Origin: Amylostereum areolatum
Taxonomy: Eukaryota > Basidiomycota > Agaricomycetes > Russulales > Stereaceae
Reading direction: 5' to 3'
Assembly: GCA_012932865.1 (NCBI GenBank)
Contig: SAXG01000032.1
Coordinates: 424,066 to 488,065, forward strand
DNA length: 64,000 bases
A program made the position numbers and the translations under genes. Below the pieces are notes generated by a model. That model was not told the origin of the DNA, made no database searches, and worked only from the letters and a program-made list of their open reading frames with translations. Numbering within the stretch: the stretch's first letter is position 1; each line of letters opens with the position of its first letter. Shown in pieces: positions 46,966 through 56,805 of this stretch.

Positions 46966-47691
46966 GCGAAGCGCCCTGAGCAAGAAGGACTGGTCGGCCA
47001 TCAGTGGAACCGTCGATACCTTATTCGAAGCTCACCTCACCGTCGCACGCTCGAGCTGGCTGTGCCTTTGAGCTTCCCTTTACAGATGATCGTCGTTTAC
47101 GAGGCGGTTTTCACCGAGTCGTTCGGGGTTGGGGTGAGCGTCCGGACGAGAGCAAAAGAGCTGGAGCGCTGGAGGTCGATAATGATAGTGGCGAGTTGGT
47201 GGCGAGAGTGACATGATGGTGGTTGGGAAGAAAGGGCGCTAACCCAGATCGTGATCAGTCCAACATTGAGACACTCCACTACGCTTTGAAATTGTACCGT
47301 GACGTCGTGCGTACCCCGCAGGATGATTCTTGGTCGTCCTATACAAGTATACTTACCAAACAAATGCTGTCGAAACAATGTAGGCTTGGAAGAAAACAAT
47401 GGACAGCATACGTCTTCAGATTCTTCACGGCGACGCTTCCCAGCTTGACGTAAATTTATGTAAAGTAATTTTTTCTGCTCGCTCTTGGAGTCTTGGTACA
47501 CTCCCCCACTACCACCACAGCTCAACCATAGCCCACCAGGGTGTACGACCGCAACGACGAAGGCGAATATTACGCTTGAAGAAGACGGTCCTGTTACCCG
47601 TAAGACGTCAGTGCAGTGGGTGCCGCCGGGACAACCCACCGAGGTTCACGTCGGACAAGTTCGTGTGCTCAGCGAAGACGTTGGATGCCAG
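46966..47691. other. Intergenic, nothing resolved
   Basis: Lies between the G-alpha promoter and the 3' end of F-box copy 2. No supported gene. Confidence 0.45.
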
Positions 47692-47755
47692 CTATTCGTC
47701 TTCGTCTTCATCTTCGTCTTCGTCTTCATCTTCATCTTCATCTTCATCTTCATCA
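47692..47755. repeat. TCTTCA/TCTTCG hexanucleotide microsatellite in F-box copy 2
   Basis: It codes the Asp-Glu tail of the minus-strand protein and is absent from copy 1, where the tail is only DGEE. Confidence 0.85.
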
Positions 47756-49515
47756 TCCGTATCGACATCTTCCTCACTCAAATCTCCCTGAAAATGGTCG
47801 TACTCCACGGCAACAACATCCCTCAAAGGAGTCACCATATGCGGCGGGACCGTGCACTGGCTGATGATCAGTTTCTCCACGGCCAACCCAGCCTCGGCGC
47901 GCACGTTCAACTGATCGCTCAAATGGTCGATGAAGGAATATCCGCCGGGAGGTTCCAGCCTGAAGTCGACCGTGACAAGCTGCATCGTCTGCAGCTTGGG
48001 GAACAGACAGGATGTCGGTGAAATCGCTTGCGGAAGGGACCACCCGGCCATGCTGTCGCCCCAGACATGGAGCACCTGCGTCGCGTTTGAAAAGAAAGCT
48101 AGCCAATGCTCTGCTCGCCATGCCCTGCTCCGGACGTGGATGATGCGCAGGGACTTCATGTATTCGGCCAGGAATTCGAGCACCCTTTTGACGGTGGGCA
48201 GGCGTAACTCGCACAGTGGCCCCGCCCAGGCGAACGTGACATCGAATACGGCGGCGTCGAGAGCGAGTTTGGTGAAGGCAGCTTCTTCCGACAATCTGAC
48301 CCGTAGCAACGAGCCTGTGTGAAAGAGCTCGAGAAGTAGGGGCTGCGATCCGGCTTGCCTGGGACGGAGGAGCGTGGCGGAAAATGCGGGGAGAACGACG
48401 CAGCAGTCGTTGCCGGTAGCGTCGGTCGACGTGCAGGTAATCTTGAGAGAGGTACTTGAAGGCGTCTCGAGCAGCCTCAGGAGCGCGGCACACTCTCTGG
48501 CGGTTCCGGCTATGCCAAGTTTGGTGAGGATAGGTAGGGTGACGATGGTGCTGGTGCGATGGCTCGTAAGGTCCTGCGGGAAGCAGTTCTCGAGTTTGAG
48601 GGAATCAAGCGCTGGTATATTTTGTAAAGCTTGAATGAGGTCGGCGGCGGAACCAAGTGATACGGGTGTGTTTCGAGGGTTGTGCGAGATTTCGAGATTT
48701 ACCAGGTTCTTCCAAAGAGGGGACGTCCACGGGAGGGCGCATCCCCACAATCGTACCAAACGTAGCTTGGGGGCGTCTTCGGAGAGGAAATCGGGGCCAA
48801 GTACGATCAAACGATCTGTTCCAGTAAGTGCGTGGCTGTGTGCACAGACCCCGATCTCGAGTTTCTCCAAGATCGGCGCGGGGACGGCGAGAAATGCGAG
48901 GACAGCGTCAACATCGCAAAGACACCCCAACACGTTCATAGACCGAATGTGGTGCAAATGCGCGGAAATGAGAGCAGCCCTTTTGGACATCTGCTGGGGT
49001 TGGGTATCCTTGGGACCGTCGAAAAAGTCGCATGGTATCAGCTTCTTGAGTTCCATATTAACGGGAGCTGTTTTGGAACGCTCCAGCATCTCCCGTCCCC
49101 ATTCCACGCCTGCGCTGAAGGTGACATCGGTCCAAATGCCGGCCAAACTCAGTGCGAGATGACGCCAAAGGCGACAGACGTGTGTGAGTTGTACGACCCA
49201 GCAGATATCTGTGTCTGCCAGGGGTTTGGATGAGTAAGCGTATAAACGAGCTAGGGCCCTGCTACTTCGCGTTTCGATAACGTGAAGGTGGAAGATGTAC
49301 GCGAGCACCTCTTGCGGTAGGCGACAGATCGGGGTGAGTTCGTTCCAGCGCGTTCCCACGAGACGGGTAGCTCTTCGCAATGCTGAGATTTCATCTTGTA
49401 CGACTTGGCGGGCCACCGTGATATGCGATGGAAATGAGAGCTTGGTCCGAGTGAAGCCGTCGATGGCGGCCAGGCGCTGTGATACCGCAGCCGTCCAGTA
49501 TTCGTCTCCTTCCAT
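47692..49515 (-). CDS. F-box/LRR-type protein, module copy 2
   Basis: The start is set at 49515 (MEGDEYWTAAVSQ); the frame is open back to 49755, including PLCSTCQYEATH shared with copy 1. F-box (ELTPICRLPQEVLAYIFHLHVIE..WVVQLTHVCRLWRHLAL) followed by leucine-rich repeats aligned along the whole length with 38280-40025. The C-terminus differs: after EEDVDTD a Glu-Asp dipeptide run of about 20 residues is coded by a GATGAA-type microsatellite. Probable SCF ubiquitin ligase adaptor. Intact frame. Confidence 0.8.
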   Translation of the reverse strand: MEGDEYWTAAVSQRLAAIDGFTRTKLSFPSHITVARQVVQDEISALRRATRLVGTRWNELTPICRLPQEVLAYIFHLHVIETRSSRALARLYAYSSKPLADTDICWVVQLTHVCRLWRHLALSLAGIWTDVTFSAGVEWGREMLERSKTAPVNMELKKLIPCDFFDGPKDTQPQQMSKRAALISAHLHHIRSMNVLGCLCDVDAVLAFLAVPAPILEKLEIGVCAHSHALTGTDRLIVLGPDFLSEDAPKLRLVRLWGCALPWTSPLWKNLVNLEISHNPRNTPVSLGSAADLIQALQNIPALDSLKLENCFPQDLTSHRTSTIVTLPILTKLGIAGTARECAALLRLLETPSSTSLKITCTSTDATGNDCCVVLPAFSATLLRPRQAGSQPLLLELFHTGSLLRVRLSEEAAFTKLALDAAVFDVTFAWAGPLCELRLPTVKRVLEFLAEYMKSLRIIHVRSRAWRAEHWLAFFSNATQVLHVWGDSMAGWSLPQAISPTSCLFPKLQTMQLVTVDFRLEPPGGYSFIDHLSDQLNVRAEAGLAVEKLIISQCTVPPHMVTPLRDVVAVEYDHFQGDLSEEDVDTDDEDEDEDEDEDEDEDEDEDE

Positions 49516-49910
49516 TTCCCTGTGTCTACATGGTAAGTTTAGTAGCGTATGCGTAGCTTCGTACTGACATGTTGAGCAGAGCGGCACACTGGGCACCACT
49601 GGACGTGAAGTGGCGTGAAAGAAATGATTTCGAACTACAATGGCGTTGCGGCCTGACGCCGGTGCTGGGGAAGTAACCGGCGCCGGCACCGGCACCGGCC
49701 GGTAAGTATGTCTCACGAACTTCACGATGAACTTCAATAGACTTCGGTGCACCATCGACGCGCAGAGTCAAAAGACGATACCAGAGCCCGAACTCTACGT
49801 CTACCCAAGTCGACGCCCCCAAATTTGGAATATGACATATCATGTAGCACCATACGATAGAGATAATCCCACAGAAACACCAGATCCTACCCAGGAGAGT
49901 TTACTACCGT

Positions 49911-50414
49911 CTATCGCGCCCATGCTCCGCCTGTCCTAGGATCGTGTCTCATCACCTGCTCCTGTCGGTACTTGCCCGTCGTCCTCGCGCGCCGCGGCTG
50001 CTCAACGTGTCTGCCACTCCGCGCGGCAGGCCCTTCCTGATACTGGCGGCCTCCGATTTCCCCAGGTGCTTTCACGCGTGGTTGCGGCGCAGGCTGATTC
50101 CGCCGAACGGGCGCGGCGCCGAAGCTCTTGTCCAGCGGGTCGATGGGGTGCTTGCTCTGCTGCCGAACTAAGAACTCGAACTCGCGCTGGTCAATGGGTT
50201 GCGGGGGCGGAAATTGGGTGGGAAGGTGCGGGGGCGGAAATTGCAGGGGTTGAAGGTGCGAGGGCGTCTGCACGGGAAGAAGCGGGAAGGGATCCGGTTT
50301 GCGCTGACGGCGGACGCGGTACCGTTTGACCAGCCAGCCGATGAGTGGTGGGAGGAGGAGGACGGACAAGCCGACGAGGAGGATCACCGTGATCATGACC
50401 ATTTTGCTGGCCAT
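49911..50414 (-). CDS. Small single-pass membrane protein, module copy 2
   Basis: 167 aa, single exon. One membrane helix (MITVILLVGLSVLLLPPLIGWLV) lies at residues about 7-29, followed by KRYRVRRQRK, a Pro/Gln-rich region and the C-terminal motif RRARTTG..VMRHDPRTGG shared with 37528-37932. Longer than copy 1 by an insert in the linker. N-out, C-in topology is predicted. Precedes F-box copy 2 on the same strand. Confidence 0.7.
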   Translation of the reverse strand: MASKMVMITVILLVGLSVLLLPPLIGWLVKRYRVRRQRKPDPFPLLPVQTPSHLQPLQFPPPHLPTQFPPPQPIDQREFEFLVRQQSKHPIDPLDKSFGAAPVRRNQPAPQPRVKAPGEIGGRQYQEGPAARSGRHVEQPRRARTTGKYRQEQVMRHDPRTGGAWAR

Positions 50415-50600
50415 ATGTGGCGGTGGCGGTAGTGGAATTTAGTAGGAGAAAAAGAAAGGGTATGCCCAGCAGGATAGAACAAGGAATGTAGGGATAGAAG
50501 CGGGGACGTCGATTCCGGATCGTGCGCGTGCGCGCCTCGTCGGCGGTAGGATGAGGGATGGGGGACCTCTGGGAGAGAACGCCTGGGGTTCTATATGCGG

Positions 50601-51146
50601 TCCAATGTGCCATTGTTCATTGACATAAGCTCTACGAGAAGATTGTGATATGCCACGGGAAGAAAGAAAAGGACACCGATAACAGGGCCTCACCGCGCCC
50701 AGCCCGCGCCCCAGGAAAACAAACAAAACGTGGTAACCAGCAGCGACAAACGCGAGTCATGTTGGACATTCAAGCCAAAGGAGAAGAAAGGAACAGTAAA
50801 CTTGAGGCCGGGGTCAACGTTATCATCGGGATCAAGTGGTATTGCCAGCCGTGCCACTAGGCCACTCAAATCGATCGACCAAAGGCGCGAAGTTACAATG
50901 CAAAGAACGAATGCAACATGCACAGCAACGTGGCAACGTCTGGGGGAGGTCACAGCACATGAGAATCCATCGATTACAAAAACTCAAGGCAGCGCACCCT
51001 AGACGTGGTAGTACGCCCCAGGCTCGTATCTCCGCACCGTCCCCTGGTGCACCTGCCGCGTCTGCACCCTCTGCGGCATAACTGGATGCGCCCCGGCGTA
51101 TCGCTCGCCCCTTCCCCATCCCACATCCCTATCGCCCCCTGCATCT
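50601..51146. other. Intergenic, nothing resolved
   Basis: No gene with motif or splice support. Confidence 0.4.
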
Positions 51147-51440
51147 CATCAGGAAAAACCTCCCTTACTAAAAATCTACTAATTAGAGGGGGACCTTCCT
51201 AATTCCCTGTTCCCGCTGCCAACCTGCAAGGCACTACGTCAACGTAGGTCCCTGTCACCCTTCTGGCCTCAACTATGTATTTGAAGTGCAAATATGAGGT
51301 CAATGTCGACGACGGTGCATCGAAATGTGTACGGGGTTTTGTGAGAATAGAGCCCGTTAGTTCACTTTAGGAAGGTCCCCCTCTAACTAGCGCTAATTTG
51401 CTGGATTTGTTGATTTTAGTAAGGGAGGTTTTTCCTGATG
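51147..51440. mobile_element. Inverted-repeat element overlapping the end of a small gene
   Basis: Arm 51147-51201 and arm 51368-51440 are inverted copies (CATCAGGAAAAACCTCCCTTACTAAAA ... TAGAGGGGGACCTTCCTA), the right arm having about 18 extra bases in the middle. The 166-bp loop is unrelated. No clear target duplication was found. Likely a MITE or hairpin-forming repeat. Confidence 0.65.
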
Positions 51441-51711
51441 CTGCCCATGCGTACGGAGGAACTGGGTTCGCAAACGTGGGCGTTGGCACGGCGTTCGTGG
51501 GGCGCGTTTGCATCCTCTCCCGTTCCTTGCTCGGATTTCGTCCATGATGTTGGTGTTGAGCGCTCGGGGGCAGAGGCTCGGAGGGAAACACGCAGCGCAG
51601 AAGCGCACGGCGGATCGGGGTTATGACCATGAGAGCGATGACCAGCACGCATGTGCCAGCGAGGCAGAGGCTCGCGATGAGATAGGGTGGCATGGGTCCG
51701 CGGGACGTCAT
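51367..51711 (-). CDS. Small single-pass membrane protein whose tail comes from a repeat
   Basis: 114 aa, single exon from ATG 51711. One membrane helix (YLIASLCLAGTCVLVIALMVI) lies at residues about 10-30, then PIRRALLR and a hydrophilic tail. The last about 25 residues (ASGKTSLTK ... VRGGPS) are read from the right arm of the inverted repeat. The layout resembles the two module proteins, but the RRARTTG motif is missing. TATATAA lies about 126 nt upstream (51837-51843). Function unknown. Confidence 0.5.
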   Translation of the reverse strand: MTSRGPMPPYLIASLCLAGTCVLVIALMVITPIRRALLRCVFPSEPLPPSAQHQHHGRNPSKERERMQTRPTNAVPTPTFANPVPPYAWAASGKTSLTKINKSSKLALVRGGPS

Positions 51712-51964
51712 TTTTGTGGGCTATGCACCTTGGAAAGGGAACGAGGTTGACGAGACGAAATGAGAGTGTGGACGACGCCAGGTCGTCGTGTGGGGAGATG
51801 GCGGGGGTGGGACGAAGAGAGGCGGTTATATATCCGGGAAAGCAGGTCCGGGCCATTGTTCATTTGTGGAGTCAGGGCGGAGCACAATGGGCCACTAGAA
51901 CGCGATTGTTAGCCCTTTTGAGGGGGGGCAACAGGGCACCATTTGTCGGGTGCTCAAACGAGGT

Positions 51965-53643
51965 TCAAAGTTGAAAGTCGGGGTCGGGGAGGCCAAGGTT
52001 GTAGACTCTGTTCGCAGTGTGGAACAAGGCGTTGCGCGCGATGTTGATGGCCGCGCTAACTGGAAGACGGGACGTTCGGATCGAGGATGTCAATACCTAG
52101 GCATTATGTGAGTCGGCGGTATGCTGAGAGAGGAAACTTCGAGCGTACGTCGAGCAGAGCCTCTCTCGCAAGCAAGCTACCCAAGTAAAATGACTCAGGC
52201 CACCAATGACCGTCCGCTGTCGGCGAAGGTCAGAAAGAGCACGGTAGAGACTTGTAGAAGCACGCACAAGACCACATAATTTTGTTGGTAGGGGCAACCT
52301 CGAGGATCTGTCGTATGACATCACGCGAACCCTCCGTGCTGATCATCGCAAACACCTAGCATCGACTGATGTTAGCTTTCCTCCTTCAAGTTCGGATGTC
52401 GACGCATGCATACCTCTCCGAAATCAAGCCACACATTCGCATAGGCGGAGCAAAGGTACCCAGCGTCGCGCGTGTACGGATACGAGGAGTGCAGAAGAAC
52501 GACTTGAGTTTGAGGATGCGCCACGATGAGAGGTTGGAGATGCGCAGGAGAAGAGAGGGCGAGGGTGATTTCCGAGTCTCCAAGGCCCGTATGGAATTGA
52601 ACTGGAGACTGTGGTCAGTATGCCGCTCGGTCTCGTACGAGCATCACGTACCAGGTTTTCCGTAAACGCCAGCCACGACCATGGTCAATCCCACGATGTA
52701 GTCGTTCAAAGGCTTGTGTGCAACCCTGACCGAAGGTTTTAAACCGGCTTTTCCTTGGTTGCAATATTCGTCGAAAAGTTGTGCGAGAGAGTTTGAGACG
52801 TCCAGGTCGGAAGAAGGGAGGAACTCGATGAATATTTCGGCCAGCGTGGCAAGGTCGCTGGCGGCGATGGCAGCGATGAGCCCGTTGGACAGTGGTTTGA
52901 CCGCGAGGCCAGTGCGATAACACACGACGGACTTGAACCCAACGACATCCGGATCGCGTCCTGCGGTGTGCAGCTCTGCAAGGAACGGAAGGAAAAACCG
53001 GGACACTGCGTTTTCTGGTTTGTCGATCTGGTAATCCGCACTGAAGTTCTTCACAAGGATGTCCTGGACAACTTTCAGACGACGACCAAAGAGCAATCGA
53101 AGCAAAACGCACCTGTGCGACCGTCTCTACCCGTACGATACGCTTGCATGGGCTCTTGACGAACTGGTCGTGCCACGCGCGGGACTCGCACAACGTATTG
53201 ACCCCTCCCAGTCCGTCGTCGTGTAGGATCGTCTCGAGGTGCGACGCACGTAGCGCCCTTGCGCAAATGTCTTCATAGGGTTGCCCTGCACGGTAAGCCT
53301 TGATCGCCTCCCAAGTGCTGCCCGGTCCAGTTCCGGGCGTCGTCTCCGGTCGCTGGTCTTCATGATGTACGGCAGCGAGCTCCGGGGACGCGGCAGGTGA
53401 AAACGGAGGAAGACCGTAGAGTTCGGCGAGACGTGCGGTCGCGTTGTGGAATGCGAGTGTATGGGGTACGTCGGCGAGAGCTGGACCTTCAGCTTCGGAG
53501 ACGAGAGATTCGAAGGGGAAGGCGTCGCGCCGCGTGGCGGTCAGGAGTGGATGGGCATGGTTATCGATGGCGGGATAGTTGAGAACTGTCCGCGCGAGGA
53601 TTGGGTACGGGTGGGTTTCTCTGACTTTGATGTTTTGTTGCAT
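51965..53643 (-). CDS. FluG-type amidohydrolase, stand-alone
   Basis: Start ATG 53643, stop 51965. Exons join as VETVAQ|DILVKNF, GKPG|(S)PVQFHTGLGD, DFGEV|FAMIS, KIMWS|SDGHWWPES and LLD|VLTSS. The metal-binding IDNHAHPLL is near residue 27. EAEGPAL, DDGLGG, KRIVR, QFHTGLGD, LLHSSYPYTRDAGYL, DFGEV and SDGHWWPESF follow in the order of the N-terminal amidohydrolase half of FluG (PF04909). The glutamine-synthetase half of FluG is absent: the frame stops after YNLGLPDPDFQL. It likely hydrolyses a C-N bond in a cytosolic metabolite; substrate unknown. Confidence 0.85.
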
Positions 53644-54131
53644 TTCGATGGTCGATTACTGTAAATAAGTGTATGCAAGGCGCGGTGGCCCTACAAAGAA
53701 TCCGTATATTGCGTAATCAGCATATACGAGCCTCGTGGCACGACGTCATCGTATTTTTCAACGCTCAGAACTAAAGGCTACGACAAGTGTAAATGAATTC
53801 TAGTTGTGCGCTCCTACTGCGTCGGACGACGCATTCCTTACTTCAGTTCGGTTTGGAATGTCACGAAACTGAAACCGATCGAATGTTGTTTGCTATGGTA
53901 GATAATCGCCCATCCACGGCGATGTGTGCTAACAAAGTCGGGGGCGCACAAGGCCTTTCCTTGGATCCCTGCTCTGTCAATAATCGAAATATATACGCGT
54001 GGAGGAACACGCGATGTGACGGAATTCCCAGATAATGCTCCGCTCGGGGTCAAAAGCATCAGCCAAGGGTCCCGCGATGGCCACCAAGGTCGGCGCGTTG
54101 AGGCGCAATTGGACCATCCTGTTCTGAGGGA
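53644..54131. other. Intergenic, nothing resolved
   Basis: Lies between the 5' end of the amidohydrolase gene and the 3' end of the MFS gene. No gene supported. Confidence 0.4.
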
Positions 54132-56295
54132 TTACTTGGCGTTCGCAAACTTGCTCGCACTCCTGATTCTCTCTCCGTAAAACCAGAGTAGGAAGGGACT
54201 GTGAAGACGAGTGTATGCGTGAATAAAACACAAGCAAGGATGGGACAGCGAACGTACGCGGGACATCCGATGGTAATGGCAATGCACGCGAGGATCGTAT
54301 CTCCTTTCCCGTACCCAAGCGCGTTGTACATCGCGAAGAGAGGAAACCCGAATCCACACAGCGAGCGGAGGAACGACACGGCCGCAAGCGCGGACGCGGC
54401 ATAGAGCGGGAACGCGTCGATGATATACGTTTGCATTGGCTGGAAAGTCATGAGGAGACCGAGGCCGAACACAGCGATCCCCTGCGTTGGGTTTCGTGAG
54501 TTTGGCACACCTTAAGTTTCGAGAGCGTACTTACGATGTCTGGGCCTATCCAGTGGACGTCACTCCGCGCCGTCCAGCCAGTGATGAGCATCCCGGCAGG
54601 AAGGAATGTCGTACCGAGAACGATAAAGGCTGCATATGAGATGGTCAGCACCGGCGCCTTGTGATATGAGGATATGGCTCACGCAGACGAAACTCAGGCT
54701 TGTTTACCCCGCCATATCTTGCTTTGAGTGTAGCGTATATTTTGTCGACAAATTGTGCGTTGACCTGGGCTGCGATCATCATGCCAACTCCGAGGGAAAG
54801 GTAGTTGAGGCCGGCGATCCCGATGCTTTCATGGTGAACCCCTTCGAAGATACCAGGTATAGTTGTCAAGAATACTATGTGAAGTTAGAACATACAAGGC
54901 TTAGAGATGTAAGGGCGACGTACGATAGTAAGTCCCATAGATGAATGCCATGTATATGCCGAATAGTTGTATGATGGGCTCGTGGATAAAGAGCGCAAAG
55001 GGGCGCACGAGAGCCTTCCCGAAGAGCGAGTTCCAACTATTGAATGTCGGTATGAGTTTCGAGAAGGCAAAAAGCGAGACGCACTCTCTTTGCTGATCCT
55101 TCGTAAATATTGTTTTGATCTCGACGGAATTCTCAACATCCCTCGTCTTCCTTAGCCGTCGCGCGCGCCACTCAAGGAGGACAGGCGGGTAAGCTGCATA
55201 GTGTTTAGAAACAAGGGCAAACGAAGCGAAAAGGGCGAGCGCACTTTCTCGGAGGTAAAGCAACCCAGCCAGTTGGATACATGCGTCGGCAATTGTAGTA
55301 GACCAGAACTGGAAGCATGCGTCAATAGCAACCCTGTTTCGTTTCGCGCCAAGCCGAGCTTACCACCCATCTCCACGACGACTTCTGTCCGATCCAAGCC
55401 CCTGCCATTGGGCCAACGACCGGTCCGAGAAGGGGGGCGAGACTGTAGATACCCATCGCTTTACCTCGATTCTCTGGAGCAAAAAGATCGCCGATGACAC
55501 CCCCTCCGACCTATAATGCAAGAGACATCAGTACGACAGCCCATGCGAAAATTTTCGGAACTTACGGAGAGATAAGCGGAGCCTCCGAGGCCGGATAGAA
55601 ACCGGAACGCGATGAGCTGATTTTTGGTCTGTGCGAAACCGCAACCAAGATTCCATGCTGAATGTCAGAGCATTATGAGACCGTGCCGTGCAGGAAGAGT
55701 ACTGAATAACGCACCAAGGTAACCCAAGTTCGATATCTGCAAGACTCGCGACCGTCCGTAGACCTCGCTCAGAGGTCCAAAGAGCAAAGGTCCAAACGCT
55801 GGACAGATGTTAGTGTGGAACGAGAACCCCAGACGAGGGGTGAACGTACCATACGCCAGAACAAACGCACTCGTGGTCATGGCGAGAATCGCAGAGTTCG
55901 TTATCCCAAATTCGTCCGCGATTTGCTGAGAGCAGGGCGCGATCATGGACGACGATACGGGGGAGATGAATGTGAACGCGGAGACGATGAGGGCTGAGCG
56001 CCACTTTTTGACTGACGTCCAGCTGGCGCGATAAATATTAAACGGAAGTTGATGAGGTCTAAGAAAATACGTACTTGCGCGGGTTTCCTGGGTCATCCGC
56101 ACCATCCCAATCCACAACTAACACGTCACGTTTCTCAGGACCAGGACCGTGATCACCAAACGGGACACCATGGTCCATTGTCCCAGCCGGACTACTAGTA
56201 CTTGACAGGTTTGATCTTGGTTCATTATTCGCGTTAATGTGAAGCGACCTTCCGAGCTTTTTTCCGGGGGGGTTGTCTCCTAGTACGCCGGACAT
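54132..56295 (-). CDS. MFS transporter (DHA1 drug/H+ antiporter type), copy 1
   Basis: Start ATG 56295 (MSGVLGDNPPGKKL), stop 54132 after GERIRSASKFANAK. Multi-exon. A hydrophilic N-terminus ends in DWDGADDPGNPRKW, typical of fungal DHA1 transporters. Twelve helices follow, with FGPLSEVYGRSRVLQ (loop 2-3 MFS motif A), GAWIGQKSSWRWVFW (helix 5 region, motif C-like GPxxGxWIGQ), a central loop and PLYAASALAAVSFLRSLCGFGFPLF (helix 10-11). It probably exports a small molecule at the plasma membrane. A second copy lies at 62171-64000. Confidence 0.85.
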
Positions 56296-56805
56296 GGTCT
56301 ATGGAACGAGAGGATGGGCAAAGTCCGAGTCACGAAACAGCGGCTCACGGTTCTTATACTTGCGATTGGCTCTGCCACAAATATAAGCGATCGCATTCCT
56401 TCGGGTGGCCTGTGCCCCGACGGGAACCGTGGACTTGCCATGAGTCAGCCTGGTGCATGGTGGGTCTAAAACTGAGATTTGGAAGTTCAATCGGCCGACG
56501 TTCCCGATTCCTTCAGCGTCATTGTTGCGGTTACCACGCCACAACGCCACCATGACGTGAATTGAACCATCGACACCGTTACGCGGTTACGGCCGTCCTC
56601 CAGGCTGCACCGCCAACCATCTACAAGTTGTTCGCGGAAAAGACCAAAGGTCTCACCCGCCAAACCGTTTGAGCATGGCTGCAGAGAAGTGAGATCCTCA
56701 GATTTTTGGAGCCTGAGGTTGACAACTGACCGTTTGGTTCGAACAGCGCCGCTGAAACCTATTGGGCTTCTGCGCTAAACACCCGTCTCGCACTGGTGGG
56801 CGGTA
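56296..56805. other. Intergenic, nothing resolved
   Basis: Upstream of MFS copy 1. No gene supported. Confidence 0.4.

Larger units (their letters stand above)
47692..50600 (-). repeat. Right copy of the inverted duplicated two-gene module
   Basis: Same gene order as 37345-40025, on the opposite strand, with matching promoter (CATATAG, 181 nt before the ATG) and leader (CGATCCGGAATCGACGTC). The intergenic part between the two genes is also alignable (GCCGG-rich, then TTACTT..CAGCACCG). A GGTGCC-type microsatellite at about 49676-49703 is expanded here. Confidence 0.8.

Noticed and set aside
47774..48493. Second-frame ORF similar between the two F-box copies (also 39272-39958)
   Set aside because: It is the +1 frame of the F-box genes; similarity follows from paralogy of the real frame.
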